A stretch of 64,000 bases of DNA from Hydrogenobacter sp. T-2 (GCF_033971325.1 NZ_CP117180.1:130041-194040); one strand, 5' to 3'; shown: positions 27,294-37,697, counted from the first letter of the stretch. Made by a program: numbers and translations. The notes: generated by a model not told the origin, from the sequence alone.

Positions 27294-29051
27294 ATGCCTT
27301 GGATGAACAAAGCGGTAGCGGACAGAGTAAAGTTTGAGTTTAAGGATGTGGAGATAGAGTTTACAAGACACACAACCAACCTACATGTCAAGCAAGAAAG
27401 GCTTATAGACCTGCTAAGGCACCTGAAAGAGAAAGAAGGCTACAAGCTCTTTATAGACCATACATGTATAGACTTTCCTGATAAGAAGGAGAGGTTTCAA
27501 GGTTTATATATACTCTATAACCCAGATACCAATGAAAGGGTCATAGTCAAAACCTGGGCAAGGGACGGAAAACTTCCATCTCTTAGTGGGCTATGGCAGT
27601 GTGCCAAATGGGCAGAGAGAGAAGCCTACGATATGTTTGGTGTGGTTTACGAGGGGCACGAAAACCTTAGAAGGATGTTTATGTGGGAGGGCTACCCATA
27701 CCATCCACTTAGAAAGGACTTTCCCATGGAGGGCTTTCCGGAAGTGGAGCTCCCATCGCTTACGGAGCTATATGCAGGCAGGACAGAGCCACCAAGTCAC
27801 GACTATGAGCTTATGCACACAAGGGTGGCAACCATTGAGGACCTTGAGAGAACAGAAAAGTCAAGGCTTCAAAAGAAGGCACAGCTTGTGTTAAACTGGG
27901 GACCACTGCACCCTGGGACTCACGGCACCATATGGTTTTTATTTGACTTAGATGGCGAAAAAGTAGTCCAGTCAGACGTCATTCTTGGACAGCTCCACAG
28001 AGGAATGGAAAAGATAGCAGAGAACGTATATTACTTCCAATTCTTGCCTTACACAGACCGTATGGACTATATTTCTGCAGTCTGTAATGAACTTTCCTAC
28101 GTGACCGCAGTAGAAAAACTGCTGGGTGTGGAAGTGCCAGAGAAGGCGCGCTACATAAGGACTATGTTCGCAGAGCTTCAAAGGATAAACTCTCATCTGC
28201 TGTGGCTTGGCACTGGTGCCCTTGACCTTGGAGCGTTGACTGTTTTCCTATACGCTTTCAGAGAAAGGGAAAAGATAATGGATATTATAGAAGGAAACGC
28301 TGGCTTTAGGCTAACCTCTGCCTTTTTGAGGATAGGTGGAGTCCACTATGACCTTGCGGAAGGCACTTTGGATGTGGTAAAAGCCTTCATAAAAGACTTT
28401 CCCAACAGACTTAAGGAGTATCACAACCTGCTCACGAGAAATCGTATATGGCTAAGAAGGACAAAGGACATAGGTGTTATAAGTAGGGAAGATGTGTTTA
28501 GTTACGGTCTTACTGGTCCTGTAGCCAGGGGCTCTGGAGTGCCTTACGATATAAGGAAACTTGAACCCTACGCTGCCTACGATGAGGTGGAGTTTGATAT
28601 TCCTGTAGGTGAGGTAGGGGATGTCTACGACAGGTATTTGGTGCGTATGGAGGAGATGGTCCAAAGCCTAAGAATAATAGAGCAGTGCGTGGCAAAGCTG
28701 GAAAAACTTCCCAAGTCCGCACCCTACGTAAACAAGGAGCATCCAGCGGTAATGGCACCTAAGGAAGATGTCTTTATGGACCTTGAGGACATGGTAAAGA
28801 ACTTCCGTATAGTAGTGCATGGAGAGTCCGCACCAGTGGGAGAGGTATACTCCAGCGGAGAAAACCCAAGGGGAGAACTTGGCTTTTACATATACTCCAC
28901 AGGAGGCTCAAAGCCCTATAGACTAAGGATTAGGTCAGGAGCTCTTTATAACCTTTCCATATTCCCAAAGCTCATACAGGATGGAACTATTGCGGATGCC
29001 ATAGCCCTATTGGGAAGCCTTGACCCAGTGGTGGGAGAAACAGACAGATGA
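27294..29051 (+). CDS. nuoCD: fused NADH-quinone oxidoreductase subunits C and D
   Basis: A 585-aa fusion: NuoC (~1-175; DHTCIDFPDKKERF, HPLRKDFPM) joined to NuoD (~200-585; NWGPLHPGTHGT, HRGMEK, the GPVARGSGVPYDIR region, RIRSGALYN). It contributes to the quinone-binding module. Fusions of these subunits occur in several bacterial lineages. The stop overlaps the first Uma2 gene by 4 bp, so the latter is cotranslated. Confidence 0.96.
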   Translation: MPWMNKAVADRVKFEFKDVEIEFTRHTTNLHVKQERLIDLLRHLKEKEGYKLFIDHTCIDFPDKKERFQGLYILYNPDTNERVIVKTWARDGKLPSLSGLWQCAKWAEREAYDMFGVVYEGHENLRRMFMWEGYPYHPLRKDFPMEGFPEVELPSLTELYAGRTEPPSHDYELMHTRVATIEDLERTEKSRLQKKAQLVLNWGPLHPGTHGTIWFLFDLDGEKVVQSDVILGQLHRGMEKIAENVYYFQFLPYTDRMDYISAVCNELSYVTAVEKLLGVEVPEKARYIRTMFAELQRINSHLLWLGTGALDLGALTVFLYAFREREKIMDIIEGNAGFRLTSAFLRIGGVHYDLAEGTLDVVKAFIKDFPNRLKEYHNLLTRNRIWLRRTKDIGVISREDVFSYGLTGPVARGSGVPYDIRKLEPYAAYDEVEFDIPVGEVGDVYDRYLVRMEEMVQSLRIIEQCVAKLEKLPKSAPYVNKEHPAVMAPKEDVFMDLEDMVKNFRIVVHGESAPVGEVYSSGENPRGELGFYIYSTGGSKPYRLRIRSGALYNLSIFPKLIQDGTIADAIALLGSLDPVVGETDR

Positions 29052-29584
29052 CTACCAAAGACCTACTTACCTACAAAGACCTAAAGGATTTGCCAAAGGA
29101 AGGAAGATACGAAGTGGTAGAAGGGAGGCTATTGGAAATGTCTCCAGCAGGAGGTTGGCATGCTTATATGGTTGCGGAGTTATCCTCAAGGCTAAGAGAA
29201 AAGCTAAAAGATATAGGCTATGTGCTTGCAGGTGAACTGGGTCTTGTGATACAAAAAGAGCCTTTAACTTTGAGGGCTTCCGATATTGCCTTCTATTCAA
29301 AAGAGAAATTAAAGAAAGTCCCAAGAGGTCTTTTGCACGAACCACCAGACCTTGTGGTAGAGGTAATAGCAGAAGAAACTTCAATGGAATACTTTGAGGA
29401 AAAGTTGAGAGACTACATAAACTTTGGAGTAGGCAGGATGGTTTTTGTAGACCTCATTAAAAGGCTTGTCTTGGTGGTGGACGAAGAGAGAAAGATTGGT
29501 GTTCACTCCTTTGAGGAAGAAGTGGAAGTTTACAAGGGAGTTAAGATAAACTTTGCAAGAACCATAGAGGAGGCGGGCTTGTGA
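29048..29584 (+). CDS. Uma2 (DUF820) family nuclease-like protein, copy 1
   Basis: A 178-aa member of the Uma2 family, a PD-(D/E)XK nuclease fold. Typical segments: EGRYEVVEGRLLEMSP near the N-terminus, ASDIAFYSKEKL, and EPPDLVVEVIAEETS with the PD...EV(I) active-site region. The family is common in cyanobacteria and Aquificales, and its biological role is unsettled. It overlaps nuoCD and the second copy by 4 bp each, so it is fully integrated in the nuo operon. Confidence 0.85.
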   Translation: MTTKDLLTYKDLKDLPKEGRYEVVEGRLLEMSPAGGWHAYMVAELSSRLREKLKDIGYVLAGELGLVIQKEPLTLRASDIAFYSKEKLKKVPRGLLHEPPDLVVEVIAEETSMEYFEEKLRDYINFGVGRMVFVDLIKRLVLVVDEERKIGVHSFEEEVEVYKGVKINFARTIEEAGL

Positions 29585-30117
29585 AGGTTTTGGAGGTAAT
29601 AACATACGCTGATGTGGAATACCTGCCAAAGGAAGGCAGATACGAAGTGGTAGAAGGGAGGCTATTAGAAATGTCTCCAGCAGGAGGTTGGCACTCAAGG
29701 GCGGTAGCAAAGATAACAGAAAGGTTAATAAGGTCTCTTGAAGACACTAAGAAGGGCTATGTATTTGCAGGAGAGCTTGGACTTCTCATAAAGAAAGAGC
29801 CTCTGACCCTGAGGGCTTCCGATATAGCCTTCTATTCAAAGGAAAAGTTAAGCCACATTCCAAAGGGCTTTTTGCACGAACCACCAGACCTTGTGGTAGA
29901 GGTGATAGCAGAAGAGACTTCAATGGAATACTTTGAGGAAAAGTTAAGAGATTACATAAACTTTGGAGTAGGCAGAATGGTTTTTGTAGACCTCATTAAA
30001 AGGCTCGTCTTGGTGGTGGACGAAGAAAGAAAAATCGGTGTCCACTCCTTTGAGGAAGAGGTGGAAGTTTACAGGGGAGTTAAGTGGGAATTTTCAGAAA
30101 TTTTGGAGGTAGTGTGA
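29581..30117 (+). CDS. Uma2 (DUF820) family nuclease-like protein, copy 2
   Basis: A tandem paralogue of the preceding gene, same length. The N-terminal ~100 residues diverge moderately, whereas the segment from HEPPDLVVEV through VDEERKIGVHSFEEEVEVY is essentially identical, suggesting recent duplication or gene conversion. Nuclease-fold motifs are intact in both. GTG-type start at the overlap; stop overlaps nuoH (TGATG). Confidence 0.83.
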   Translation: MKVLEVITYADVEYLPKEGRYEVVEGRLLEMSPAGGWHSRAVAKITERLIRSLEDTKKGYVFAGELGLLIKKEPLTLRASDIAFYSKEKLSHIPKGFLHEPPDLVVEVIAEETSMEYFEEKLRDYINFGVGRMVFVDLIKRLVLVVDEERKIGVHSFEEEVEVYRGVKWEFSEILEVV

Positions 30118-31124
30118 TGGAGTTGTGGCTTTCTCTTTTGATAACTCTCATTAAAATCCTTGTGGTTCTTGGTGTTTTTCTTGGAGTAGGTGCATACCTT
30201 ACGTGGTTTGAGAGAAAGTTGGCGGGGCATATTCAGGCTCGTATGGGTCCAAAATTGGTAGGTCCCTTTGGGCTTTTGCAACCCTTGGCGGACGGCATAA
30301 AACTCTTAACAAAGGAGTCTGTTATTCCTCAAAATGCGGACAAGCCAGTGTATTACTTAGCGGTAGTTATGGCGGTAGCTCCTGCCATACTTCTTTTCTC
30401 TGTCATACCCTTTGGTCCTGAGTTTACCCTTTTTGGTTATCAGATAAAACCCATGATAGCGGATGTAAACATAGCTTTGCTTTTGGTCTTCGCTTTTGGT
30501 TCTCTGGCGGTATACGGAACCATATTCTCTGGATGGGCTTCTAACTCCAAATATGCCTTTCTTGGTTCTCTTAGGAAGGCCTCGGTGATAATAAGCTACG
30601 AAGTGGTGCTTGGTTTTTCTGTGCTTGGTGTTATTCTCCTCGCTGGCACTATGAGCACCACAGGTATAGTGCAAGCCCAGATAGAAAGGGGTGTATGGTT
30701 TATAGTCTACCAACCAGTTGCCTTTATTCTATACCTTTTCTGTATGCTTGCGGAATCTGGAAGAGTTCCCTTTGACATCCAGGAGGCAGAGGCGGAGCTC
30801 GTTACAGGTTATAACGTGGAATATGGCGGTATGAGGTTTGGAGTGTTTCCATTAGCGGAGTGGTATTTAAATGTTATGGCACTGTCTGCTATAGCTGTAG
30901 TGCTTTTCTTTGGTGGATGGTCAGGACCGTATATCTTTGGACCCTTGTCTCCTTACCTATGGTTTCTCATAAAGATGTTTGCCCTTGTCTTTTTTGTGCT
31001 GTGGCTACACTGGACACTGCCAAGGTTTCAAGCAAAGGATATAACTGAAATAGGCTGGAAGATAATGCTACCCATATCCATAGTGAACGTGGTTTTGACC
31101 GCAGTGTTAGCCTATATTCTATAG
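30117..31124 (+). CDS. nuoH: NADH-quinone oxidoreductase subunit H
   Basis: A 335-aa, eight-helix membrane subunit at the interface of complex I's arms. Motifs: ERKLAGHIQARMGP, GLLQPLADGIKLLTKE, ESGRVPFDIQEAEAELVTGYNVEYGG. An upstream in-frame ATG exists, but the start at 30117 follows TGGAGG and starts with the expected hydrophobic helix. No nuoI-N follow: the next gene is unrelated, so the rest of complex I is encoded elsewhere. Confidence 0.95.
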   Translation: MELWLSLLITLIKILVVLGVFLGVGAYLTWFERKLAGHIQARMGPKLVGPFGLLQPLADGIKLLTKESVIPQNADKPVYYLAVVMAVAPAILLFSVIPFGPEFTLFGYQIKPMIADVNIALLLVFAFGSLAVYGTIFSGWASNSKYAFLGSLRKASVIISYEVVLGFSVLGVILLAGTMSTTGIVQAQIERGVWFIVYQPVAFILYLFCMLAESGRVPFDIQEAEAELVTGYNVEYGGMRFGVFPLAEWYLNVMALSAIAVVLFFGGWSGPYIFGPLSPYLWFLIKMFALVFFVLWLHWTLPRFQAKDITEIGWKIMLPISIVNVVLTAVLAYIL

Positions 31125-31126
31125 TT

Positions 31127-31750
31127 ATGGAAAAACTTGAAGAAAGATTTGAAAGACTTGAGAGGCTCGCTGAATACTTTATAGAAGAAATGGCTGACTT
31201 CAAAAAATGGGTGGTGAGGTTTCTGTCCGAATACAAAAGGGAGGTGGATAGACAGATAAGAGAATATAAGGAGGAAACAAATAAGAGGATAGAGGAATAT
31301 CGTAGAGAAAACAACAAACGCTGGGGCGAGCTTGCCAACAAATTGGGAACAATCGTGGAGGACATCATATATCCAGCCTTTAGACCTGTGATAAGGAAAT
31401 ATTTTGGCTGTGAGCCAGAGAAAACCTTTATGAGACTTGAATACATCAATCGTGAAAAGGGTATATATGAGGAGTTTGATGCGGTAGCGGTCTGCCAAGA
31501 CAAGGCTTTTCTTCTTGAGGCGAAGTCTACTCCGAGAGAAAAGCACATAGAAGAGTTTAAGGAAAAGGCAAAGAGGTTTCTGCAATACTTTTCTGAGTTT
31601 GGAGATAAGAAGCTAATCCTCATCATGGCAAGTCTTAGCTTTAAGGAAGACTTTGTTAAGCAGTTATCTAAGACTAACATATACGCTATGGCTTATAGAG
31701 AATGGGAATATATGGATATTCTGAACTTTGAGGAGGTGAAAGGTGCTTAG
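31127..31750 (+). CDS. coiled-coil plus PD-(D/E)XK nuclease-like protein, 207 aa
   Basis: Residues ~1-75 are a long charged coiled coil (repeated REYKEE / RENNKR units). The C-terminal domain has [21 protein letters not shown], a D...(E)xK pattern of restriction-endonuclease-like folds, seen in DUF3782-type proteins. It lies 2 nt past nuoH and ends inside the ilvD start region. Function unknown. Confidence 0.72.
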   Translation: MEKLEERFERLERLAEYFIEEMADFKKWVVRFLSEYKREVDRQIREYKEETNKRIEEYRRENNKRWGELANKLGTIVEDIIYPAFRPVIRKYFGCEPEKTFMRLEYINREKGIYEEFDAVAVCQDKAFLLEAKSTPREKHIEEFKEKAKRFLQYFSEFGDKKLILIMASLSFKEDFVKQLSKTNIYAMAYREWEYMDILNFEEVKGA

Positions 31751-33410
31751 AAGTGATAAGGTTAAGAAGGGAATAGAGAGGTCGCCTCATAGGGCACTTC
31801 TCAGAGCCTGTGGGCTATCTGATGAGGATTTTGATAAGCCTCTTATTGGCATAGCCAACTCTTACATTGACATAATTCCAGGACACGTGCATCTGAGAGA
31901 GTTTGTCCAGCCTATAAAGGAAGAGGTTCGCAAGGCGGGTGGCGTTCCTATAGAGTTTAATGTGATAGGTGTGGACGATGGCATAGCGATGGGGCATTAC
32001 GGTATGCATTATTCTTTACCTTCAAGAGAACTTATAGCGGACTCCATTGAAACAGTGGTGGAAGCTCATCAGCTGGATGCTCTCATATGCATACCTAACT
32101 GTGACAAGATAGTCCCAGGTATGCTTATGGCGGTTGCAAGACTAAACATCCCTGCCATTTTCATAAGCGGTGGTCCTATGCTGGCGGGAGAGGTAAATGG
32201 CAAAAAAGTAGACCTCATAAGCGTATTTGAAGGCATAGGTCAGCTCAAGGCTGGGAAGATCACAGAAAGAGAGCTAAAGGTCATAGAGGAACATGCTTGT
32301 CCTACTTGTGGAAGTTGCTCTGGTATGTTTACCGCAAACTCCATGAACTGTATTACAGAGGTTTTAGGTCTGGCTCTGCCTGGCAATGGCACTATTCCTG
32401 CGGTAGACCCAAGGAGAGAGCTCCTTGCCCGCAAGACTGCAAGGCAGATAATGGAGCTACTTAGAAGAGATATAAGACCGAGAGACTTGCTAACACAAGA
32501 GACCTTTGACAACGCCTTTGCGGTAGATATAGCTATGGGAGGTTCATCCAATACCATATTGCACCTTTTGGCTATAGCAAGGGAGGCAGGCGTTGAATAC
32601 GACCTTGCACGCATAAACGAAATATCAAAGAGGACACCCAATATATGCAAAATATCACCTGCATCTCATTACCACATACAAGACCTTGACAATGTAGGTG
32701 GAATACCTGCCATCCTAAAAGAGCTTATAAGAGGTGGATATCTACCCTACCCAGATAGACCAACAGTGAGCCTCAAGACCCTTAGAGAAATAGCCCAAGA
32801 AGCACCAGACGCGGACGGTGAAGTCATAAGGAGAATAGAAGAGCCATACTCCAAAGAAGGTGGTATAGCCATACTCTTTGGAAACCTTGCACCAGAAGGT
32901 GCTGTGGTAAAGACCGCAGGAGTTGACCCTAATATGTTGGTCTTTAGGGGCAAAGCCATATGCTTTGATTCAGAAGAGGAAGCCATAGAAGGTATACTTG
33001 GGGGTAAGGTAAAGCCTGGTCATGTGGTGGTCATACGTTACGAAGGACCAAAGGGCGGACCTGGTATGAGAGAAATGCTTTCACCCACCTCTGCTATAAT
33101 GGGTATGGGTTTGGGAGATAAGGTTGCTCTTATAACCGATGGTAGGTTTTCCGGTGGTACGAGGGGGGCTTGTATAGGACATGTTTCTCCAGAGGCTGCG
33201 GCAGGAGGACCTATAGGGATAGTGCAAGATGGTGATGAGATACTTATAGACATTCCCAACAGAAGGTTGGAGCTTCTCATATTAGAGGAAGAGTTCACAA
33301 GGAGGATGGAAGGATTCCTTCCTAAGCAAAAGCCTATAAAAAGCTCATGGCTCAGGAGATATACAAAATTCGTAGCCTCTGCTTCAAAGGGTGCTATCCT
33401 TGAGGTATGA
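31743..33410 (+). CDS. ilvD: dihydroxy-acid dehydratase
   Basis: Dehydrates 2,3-dihydroxy-isovalerate/3-methylvalerate in valine and isoleucine synthesis. The 555-aa protein has the cluster-binding CIPNCDKI and [18 protein letters not shown] and the [19 protein letters not shown] motif near the end. GTG start with GAGGAGGTGA spaced ~7 nt. Other ilv/leu genes are not in the window. Confidence 0.96.
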   Translation: MLRSDKVKKGIERSPHRALLRACGLSDEDFDKPLIGIANSYIDIIPGHVHLREFVQPIKEEVRKAGGVPIEFNVIGVDDGIAMGHYGMHYSLPSRELIADSIETVVEAHQLDALICIPNCDKIVPGMLMAVARLNIPAIFISGGPMLAGEVNGKKVDLISVFEGIGQLKAGKITERELKVIEEHACPTCGSCSGMFTANSMNCITEVLGLALPGNGTIPAVDPRRELLARKTARQIMELLRRDIRPRDLLTQETFDNAFAVDIAMGGSSNTILHLLAIAREAGVEYDLARINEISKRTPNICKISPASHYHIQDLDNVGGIPAILKELIRGGYLPYPDRPTVSLKTLREIAQEAPDADGEVIRRIEEPYSKEGGIAILFGNLAPEGAVVKTAGVDPNMLVFRGKAICFDSEEEAIEGILGGKVKPGHVVVIRYEGPKGGPGMREMLSPTSAIMGMGLGDKVALITDGRFSGGTRGACIGHVSPEAAAGGPIGIVQDGDEILIDIPNRRLELLILEEEFTRRMEGFLPKQKPIKSSWLRRYTKFVASASKGAILEV

Positions 33411-33416
33411 TATAAT
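33408..33416 (+). promoter_or_regulatory. extended -10 promoter of the slipin gene (leaderless)
   Basis: TGATATAAT (extended -10) lies in the last codons of ilvD, and the ATG of the slipin gene is 7 nt downstream with no Shine-Dalgarno, another leaderless-type start. Confidence 0.55.
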
Positions 33417-33423
33417 TTAGAGC

Positions 33424-34290
33424 ATGAAGCCTATTTTGGACCTTTTGCCCTTTTTGTTGTTTATAGCAGTAGTTCTTGCCAGCATAGCGGGAGGCGACAT
33501 ACTTAAATTTATAGGAGGTATTGCCATGGGTTTTTCTCCTCTGATAGTTATAGCTATTGCAGTAATCGTATTTCTAGTCACTGCGGTGAAAATAGTGCCA
33601 GAGTATCAAAGGGCGGTTATCTTTAGGCTTGGAAGGGTAATAGGAGCAAAAGGACCTGGTATTTTTATACTTATACCCATAATTGACAGAATGGTAAAGG
33701 TGGACCTTAGGACCGTCACCCTTGATGTGCCTACACAGGACATAATTACCAGAGATAATGTGTCTGTTAGTGTGGATGCAGTAGTATATTTTAGAGTGGT
33801 TGACCCTGTTAAATCTATAGTGCAGGTTGAAAACTATCTGTATGCCACATCTCAGATAGCACAAACCACTCTAAGAAGCGTGTGCGGTGCTGCAGAGCTT
33901 GATGAACTACTTTCTGAAAGAGAAAAACTAAACCTTCAACTTCAGGAGATTATTGACAGACAAACAGACCCTTGGGGTGTGAAGGTGGTAGCTGTGGAGT
34001 TAAAAAGAATAGACTTGCCTGAGGAACTTCGCAGAGCTATGGCAAGACAGGCAGAGGCGGAAAGGGAAAGAAGGGCAAAGATAATTGCAGCAGAAGCGGA
34101 ATATCAGGCAGCACAAAAGCTGGCAGAGGCGGCACAAATACTTGCAACCCAGCCTATAGCCATCCAGCTTAGATACCTTGAAACCATACAAAACGTAGCC
34201 ACAAAGCCAGGCAATACGGTTCTTGTGCCAATACCTACAGAGCTTTTCAGAGTTTTCTTCGGTGAAAACAAGATACAAGGTCAGGGTTAA
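33424..34290 (+). CDS. SPFH/stomatin-like protein (slipin)
   Basis: A 288-aa stomatin-family protein: two N-terminal hydrophobic segments (~5-27 and ~38-57), a band-7/SPFH domain ([15 protein letters not shown], then [21 protein letters not shown]), and a coiled coil rich in Ala/Glu/Arg. Slipins organise membrane microdomains and often partner with NfeD proteases; no NfeD is next to it here. Slightly overlaps a DUF58 gene. Confidence 0.92.
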   Translation: MKPILDLLPFLLFIAVVLASIAGGDILKFIGGIAMGFSPLIVIAIAVIVFLVTAVKIVPEYQRAVIFRLGRVIGAKGPGIFILIPIIDRMVKVDLRTVTLDVPTQDIITRDNVSVSVDAVVYFRVVDPVKSIVQVENYLYATSQIAQTTLRSVCGAAELDELLSEREKLNLQLQEIIDRQTDPWGVKVVAVELKRIDLPEELRRAMARQAEAERERRAKIIAAEAEYQAAQKLAEAAQILATQPIAIQLRYLETIQNVATKPGNTVLVPIPTELFRVFFGENKIQGQG

Positions 34291-35131
34291 CAGGGTTGGA
34301 GTTATATTTATAGGCATAACCATATTTTTAGGCGTGGCAGCGGTAAATACCGCCAACAATCTACTATATCTTGTAGTATCCTATATGCTTTCCTTTATGC
34401 TACTTTCTGGCATTCTGTCCCTTTACAACCTAAGGGAGCTTGAGGTTGTCCTTATCCCACCAGAGGAAGTTTACGCTGGCACCATGACTGAGCTTAGAGT
34501 TTTGGTAAAAAACAGAAAGAGGCTTCCTGCCTTTCTGGTAGGTGTAAGGATAGGAGAGGGGAGCTATGTGTTTCCCCTTATACTTGGGGGCAAAGAAGTA
34601 GAGGGTATGGTTTCTACAATCTTTGAAAGAAGGGGGCATTACTCAAGTATAAACCTTGAGGTGGCTTCTTCCTTTCCTATAGGTCTCTTTGAAAGGTTTT
34701 ACAGCGTAGAAGTTCCTGTGAATCTGGTGGTGTTTCCAAAGCCTTTGGCGGTGGCGGAGACATATCTAAGTGCCTTTCAGAGGGAAAAGGGTCAAGCCAA
34801 GTTTCAAAGTAGGAGTCGCGGTTATGAGGAGCTCTACGGGGTTAGGGAATATTCTAATGAACCTCTAAAGCTAATCCATTGGAAGATTTCCGCAAAAACG
34901 GGCAGTTTATACGTAAAGGACATGGTGGAAGAGTCCGCACCGCCAGTAGTCCTAAGTTTGGACATGGTGGAAGGAACCTTAGAAGAGCGTGTATCAAAAC
35001 TTGCGTACTTAGTGAGAAGGTTTACTTCAGAGGGAAGACAAGTAGGGCTAAGGCTAACAGACAGGACTATACAGCCCTCAACGGGAGTATCTCACAAAAG
35101 GAGACTGCTAAGCGAGTTAGCCCTCCTGTAG
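34262..35131 (+). CDS. DUF58 domain protein
   Basis: A 289-aa protein with two N-terminal helices (~14-55) and a DUF58 domain ([36 protein letters not shown] is the family signature). DUF58 proteins typically act with MoxR AAA+ ATPases and vWA proteins in metal or complex maturation; no such partners are visible. The longest frame starts at 34223, but the GTG at 34262 is preferred because it leaves a normal short N-terminus. Converges on pheA with a 15-bp overlap. Confidence 0.85.
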   Translation: MKTRYKVRVNRVGVIFIGITIFLGVAAVNTANNLLYLVVSYMLSFMLLSGILSLYNLRELEVVLIPPEEVYAGTMTELRVLVKNRKRLPAFLVGVRIGEGSYVFPLILGGKEVEGMVSTIFERRGHYSSINLEVASSFPIGLFERFYSVEVPVNLVVFPKPLAVAETYLSAFQREKGQAKFQSRSRGYEELYGVREYSNEPLKLIHWKISAKTGSLYVKDMVEESAPPVVLSLDMVEGTLEERVSKLAYLVRRFTSEGRQVGLRLTDRTIQPSTGVSHKRRLLSELALL

Positions 35132-36208
35132 AAGTGCCTTTGGATATGAGCCGAGGACTTTGACCATCTGAGACCTCTCCTGCAAAAGCTCCAAAGCCTT
35201 TTTTACATTCTCCTCTTCCGCATGTCCCTCCAAGTCCACAAAAAACACATAATCCCAAACCTTCTTTTTTGATGGTCTTGAGACTATCTTTGTGAGGTTG
35301 ACACCATGTCGGTAAAAACTCTCCAAAGCCTTATAGAGAGCCCCAGCCTCATCCCTTATGGCAAATATCAGGCTTGTTTTGTCTTTTCCAGTAGGCTTCA
35401 TCCACCTTTTCCCTATCACCAAAAACCTTGTGTAATTGTTAGGGTTGTCTTGTATATTTTCCGCAAGTATGTTAAGGTGATAGGTGTATGCGGCAACTTC
35501 ACTGGCTATAGCACCTGCATCCTCAAGCTCCATAACCAGCTCACAGGCTTTGGCGGTGCTTTCAGTTTCTATTAGGCTTGTCTGTGGGAGGTTTTTCCTT
35601 AACCACTCCTTACACTGTGCGAGTGCATGTCTATGAGAGTATATGGTTTTTATATTTTCTAATCCGTTTGCAGTAGATAGAAGATTGAGCTTTATGGGTA
35701 TTACCACCTCTCCTACTATTCTAAGGTCAGACTCTAAAAACATGTCAAGAGTATAGTTGACAACTCCTTCTGTGGTGTTCTCCACTGGAACCACACCGTA
35801 GTCAACTCTACCCGTCTCAACTTCCCTAAAGACATCTCCTATGGTGCTTACTGGCACATAATGGGCGGAGAAGCCAAAGTATTCAAGTGCAGCCTGGTGT
35901 GTAAAGGTTGCCTTTGGACCCAAATAGGCTATTTTAAGCTCCTTTTCCAGCGATAGGCAGGCAGAGATTATTTCTCTATATATATGGACTACCGCCTCGG
36001 TGGGAAACTCTTCGCCGTAAAGCTCCCTATTTAGTCTTATGATACGGTTTATTATTTCCCTTTCCCTTTCTGGAACATGAACCTCAAGACCCATACCCTT
36101 TTTTATCTCACCTGCCCTTTTGGCAAGCCTTGCCCTCTGATTAAGAAGCCTTAAAATCTCCTCGTCAATGGCGTCTATTTCTCTTCTTAACTCTTTTAGG
36201 TCTTCCAT
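35117..36208 (-). CDS. pheA: bifunctional chorismate mutase / prephenate dehydratase
   Basis: The 363-aa P-protein has a chorismate mutase domain (~1-90; DLKELRREIDAIDEEILRLL), a prephenate dehydratase domain (~95-275; AYLGPKATFTHQAALEYFG, ENTTEGVVNYTLD) and a C-terminal ACT domain (~285-360; TSLIFAIRDEAGALYKALESF) for phenylalanine feedback. A 28-codon upstream extension is rejected since the ATG at 36208 overlaps the preceding stop (TAATG). Confidence 0.95.
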   Translation of the reverse strand: MEDLKELRREIDAIDEEILRLLNQRARLAKRAGEIKKGMGLEVHVPEREREIINRIIRLNRELYGEEFPTEAVVHIYREIISACLSLEKELKIAYLGPKATFTHQAALEYFGFSAHYVPVSTIGDVFREVETGRVDYGVVPVENTTEGVVNYTLDMFLESDLRIVGEVVIPIKLNLLSTANGLENIKTIYSHRHALAQCKEWLRKNLPQTSLIETESTAKACELVMELEDAGAIASEVAAYTYHLNILAENIQDNPNNYTRFLVIGKRWMKPTGKDKTSLIFAIRDEAGALYKALESFYRHGVNLTKIVSRPSKKKVWDYVFFVDLEGHAEEENVKKALELLQERSQMVKVLGSYPKALLQEG

Positions 36209-36642
36209 TATCTGTCTGCAAGATGTAGGTGTTGAAGTTGATAATTGGTGGAATGTCTTGTGGGGTATAAACCCTTTTCCCGGACTTTCCAATACTTTCT
36301 GCGCTTTCTATAAACTTCTCTGAGATACTCTTTTAACATGAGGCTTGGATACTTACCCTTTGCTATTTTGTGAAGATGCCACCACCACTTTTCTATGGGT
36401 TGACTATCGTCATCTTCCATTGGCTCATCAGACCTTTCAAGAAGCTCAAGAAAATAATGCACATTTTGAAAGAGCTTTCTGTCCGCCTTTTTCACATAAA
36501 GGCTTTCTTCAAGCCCTTCTTGATAGACCTTCTCCCTAAGTTTGATTATTAGGTCTGGGTATCCTACACCATAGTTAAAGAGCAGTTCAACCTCCGCAAA
36601 ATAAATATAATCTGTATCAAGTTTCCTTTTAAGTTCACCCAT
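36208..36642 (-). CDS. hypothetical protein, 144 aa
   Basis: An acidic then basic, helix-rich soluble protein with a tryptophan cluster (EKWWWHLHK, residues ~84-92). I do not recognise the family. It overlaps pheA by start/stop sharing and is preceded by a TATAAT (36658-36653) shared with the divergent thiO gap, so it heads the pheA unit. Confidence 0.65.
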   Translation of the reverse strand: MGELKRKLDTDYIYFAEVELLFNYGVGYPDLIIKLREKVYQEGLEESLYVKKADRKLFQNVHYFLELLERSDEPMEDDDSQPIEKWWWHLHKIAKGKYPSLMLKEYLREVYRKRRKYWKVREKGLYPTRHSTNYQLQHLHLADR

Positions 36643-36662
36643 AACGAATTAAATTATATACC

Positions 36663-37697
36663 ATGATGAAAATCATTGTAGTGGGAAGTGGAGTAATAGG
36701 TTTGAGCTGTGCCTTGCTTCTTGCATCCGAAGGCTATAAAGTTCAAGTCATAACAAGAAACCCAGAAGAAGCTACCTCTTGGACCGCTGGAGGGATGTTA
36801 GCACCTTTCTCCGAAGGCTTAGAGGGTGAGCTTTTTGACTTCTCTTATCAGAGCCTTAAGGAGTATCCAGATTTTATAAGGTTTTTGAGTGATGTTTCTA
36901 AACAAAGGGTTGACTTTTGGCAAGAGGGTATATACAGGGTAGTATTAGAAGGAGAGGAGGAGCTTCTCAAGGTGGCAGAAAGATACAAAAGGGCAGGCTA
37001 TGGTGTTGAACTTTTACAGAAGGGAAAGGACTTGTCAAAGGATGTTATATCCCTTATACACTATACAGAAGAGGCGTGGGTGGACGCAGAGATGCTAATG
37101 GATGCTTTGCTTTTTGCTATGAATAGGCTTGGTGTGGACTATGTGGTGGATGAGATAACCAGCGTGATGAAAAAAGAGGATGAGATAGAAAGCATAAAGG
37201 GTATTAGGTCAGAATATAGAGGTGATTTTTATGTTTTTGCCTTAGGTTCTTGGACGAGAGAGCTTTTTGACCTTCCTGTTTATCCAATAAAGGGGCAAGC
37301 ACTTAAACTCAAAGGGGTAAGCCTCTCAAGAGTTCACTACTCCTCTATTTCTTACCTTATACCCAGAGAAAAATACCTTTATGTGGGTGCCACTTCTGAA
37401 GATGTGGGCTTTATGGGTGGCAACACCCTTGAAGGTTTAAAGCAACTTTCAGAAGGTGCTATACGTATTGTTCCTACTTTATCTAAGGCTACATTAATGA
37501 ACACCCTCTACGGCTATAGACCTGCCACGCCTGATGAGAAGCCTATCTTTCAAGTTGGAGAAAACTACTTTATAGCAACAGGGCACTATAGAAATGGTAT
37601 CCTACACGCACCTATTACTGCAAGGGTTGTAAAGGACCATATGAAGGAGGAAAGCTCTCCTTTTATTGACCCTTTTTCACACAGAAGGTTTGCTTAA
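36663..37697 (+). CDS. thiO: glycine oxidase ThiO
   Basis: FAD-dependent oxidase supplying dehydroglycine for the thiamine thiazole. The 344-aa protein starts with a GxGxxG Rossmann motif (VVGSGVIGLSCALLLASEGY), has TSWTAGGMLAPFSE, and a C-terminal FATGHYRNGILHAP-like segment (IATGHYRNGILHAP) typical of ThiO. In other organisms it lies with thiS/thiG; here it stands alone beside phoX. Confidence 0.88.
   Translation: MMKIIVVGSGVIGLSCALLLASEGYKVQVITRNPEEATSWTAGGMLAPFSEGLEGELFDFSYQSLKEYPDFIRFLSDVSKQRVDFWQEGIYRVVLEGEEELLKVAERYKRAGYGVELLQKGKDLSKDVISLIHYTEEAWVDAEMLMDALLFAMNRLGVDYVVDEITSVMKKEDEIESIKGIRSEYRGDFYVFALGSWTRELFDLPVYPIKGQALKLKGVSLSRVHYSSISYLIPREKYLYVGATSEDVGFMGGNTLEGLKQLSEGAIRIVPTLSKATLMNTLYGYRPATPDEKPIFQVGENYFIATGHYRNGILHAPITARVVKDHMKEESSPFIDPFSHRRFA

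Noticed and set aside
30084-30116. Upstream ATG for nuoH
   Set aside because: It would overlap the Uma2 coding frame by 33 bp; the ATG at 30117 has TGGAGG and the expected N-terminus.
30967-31680. 237-aa open frame on the minus strand
   Set aside because: Serine/leucine-rich shadow of nuoH end and the coiled-coil nuclease-like gene.
36209-36292. 28-codon N-terminal extension of pheA
   Set aside because: It overlaps the end of the 144-aa gene and does not resemble chorismate mutase N-termini.
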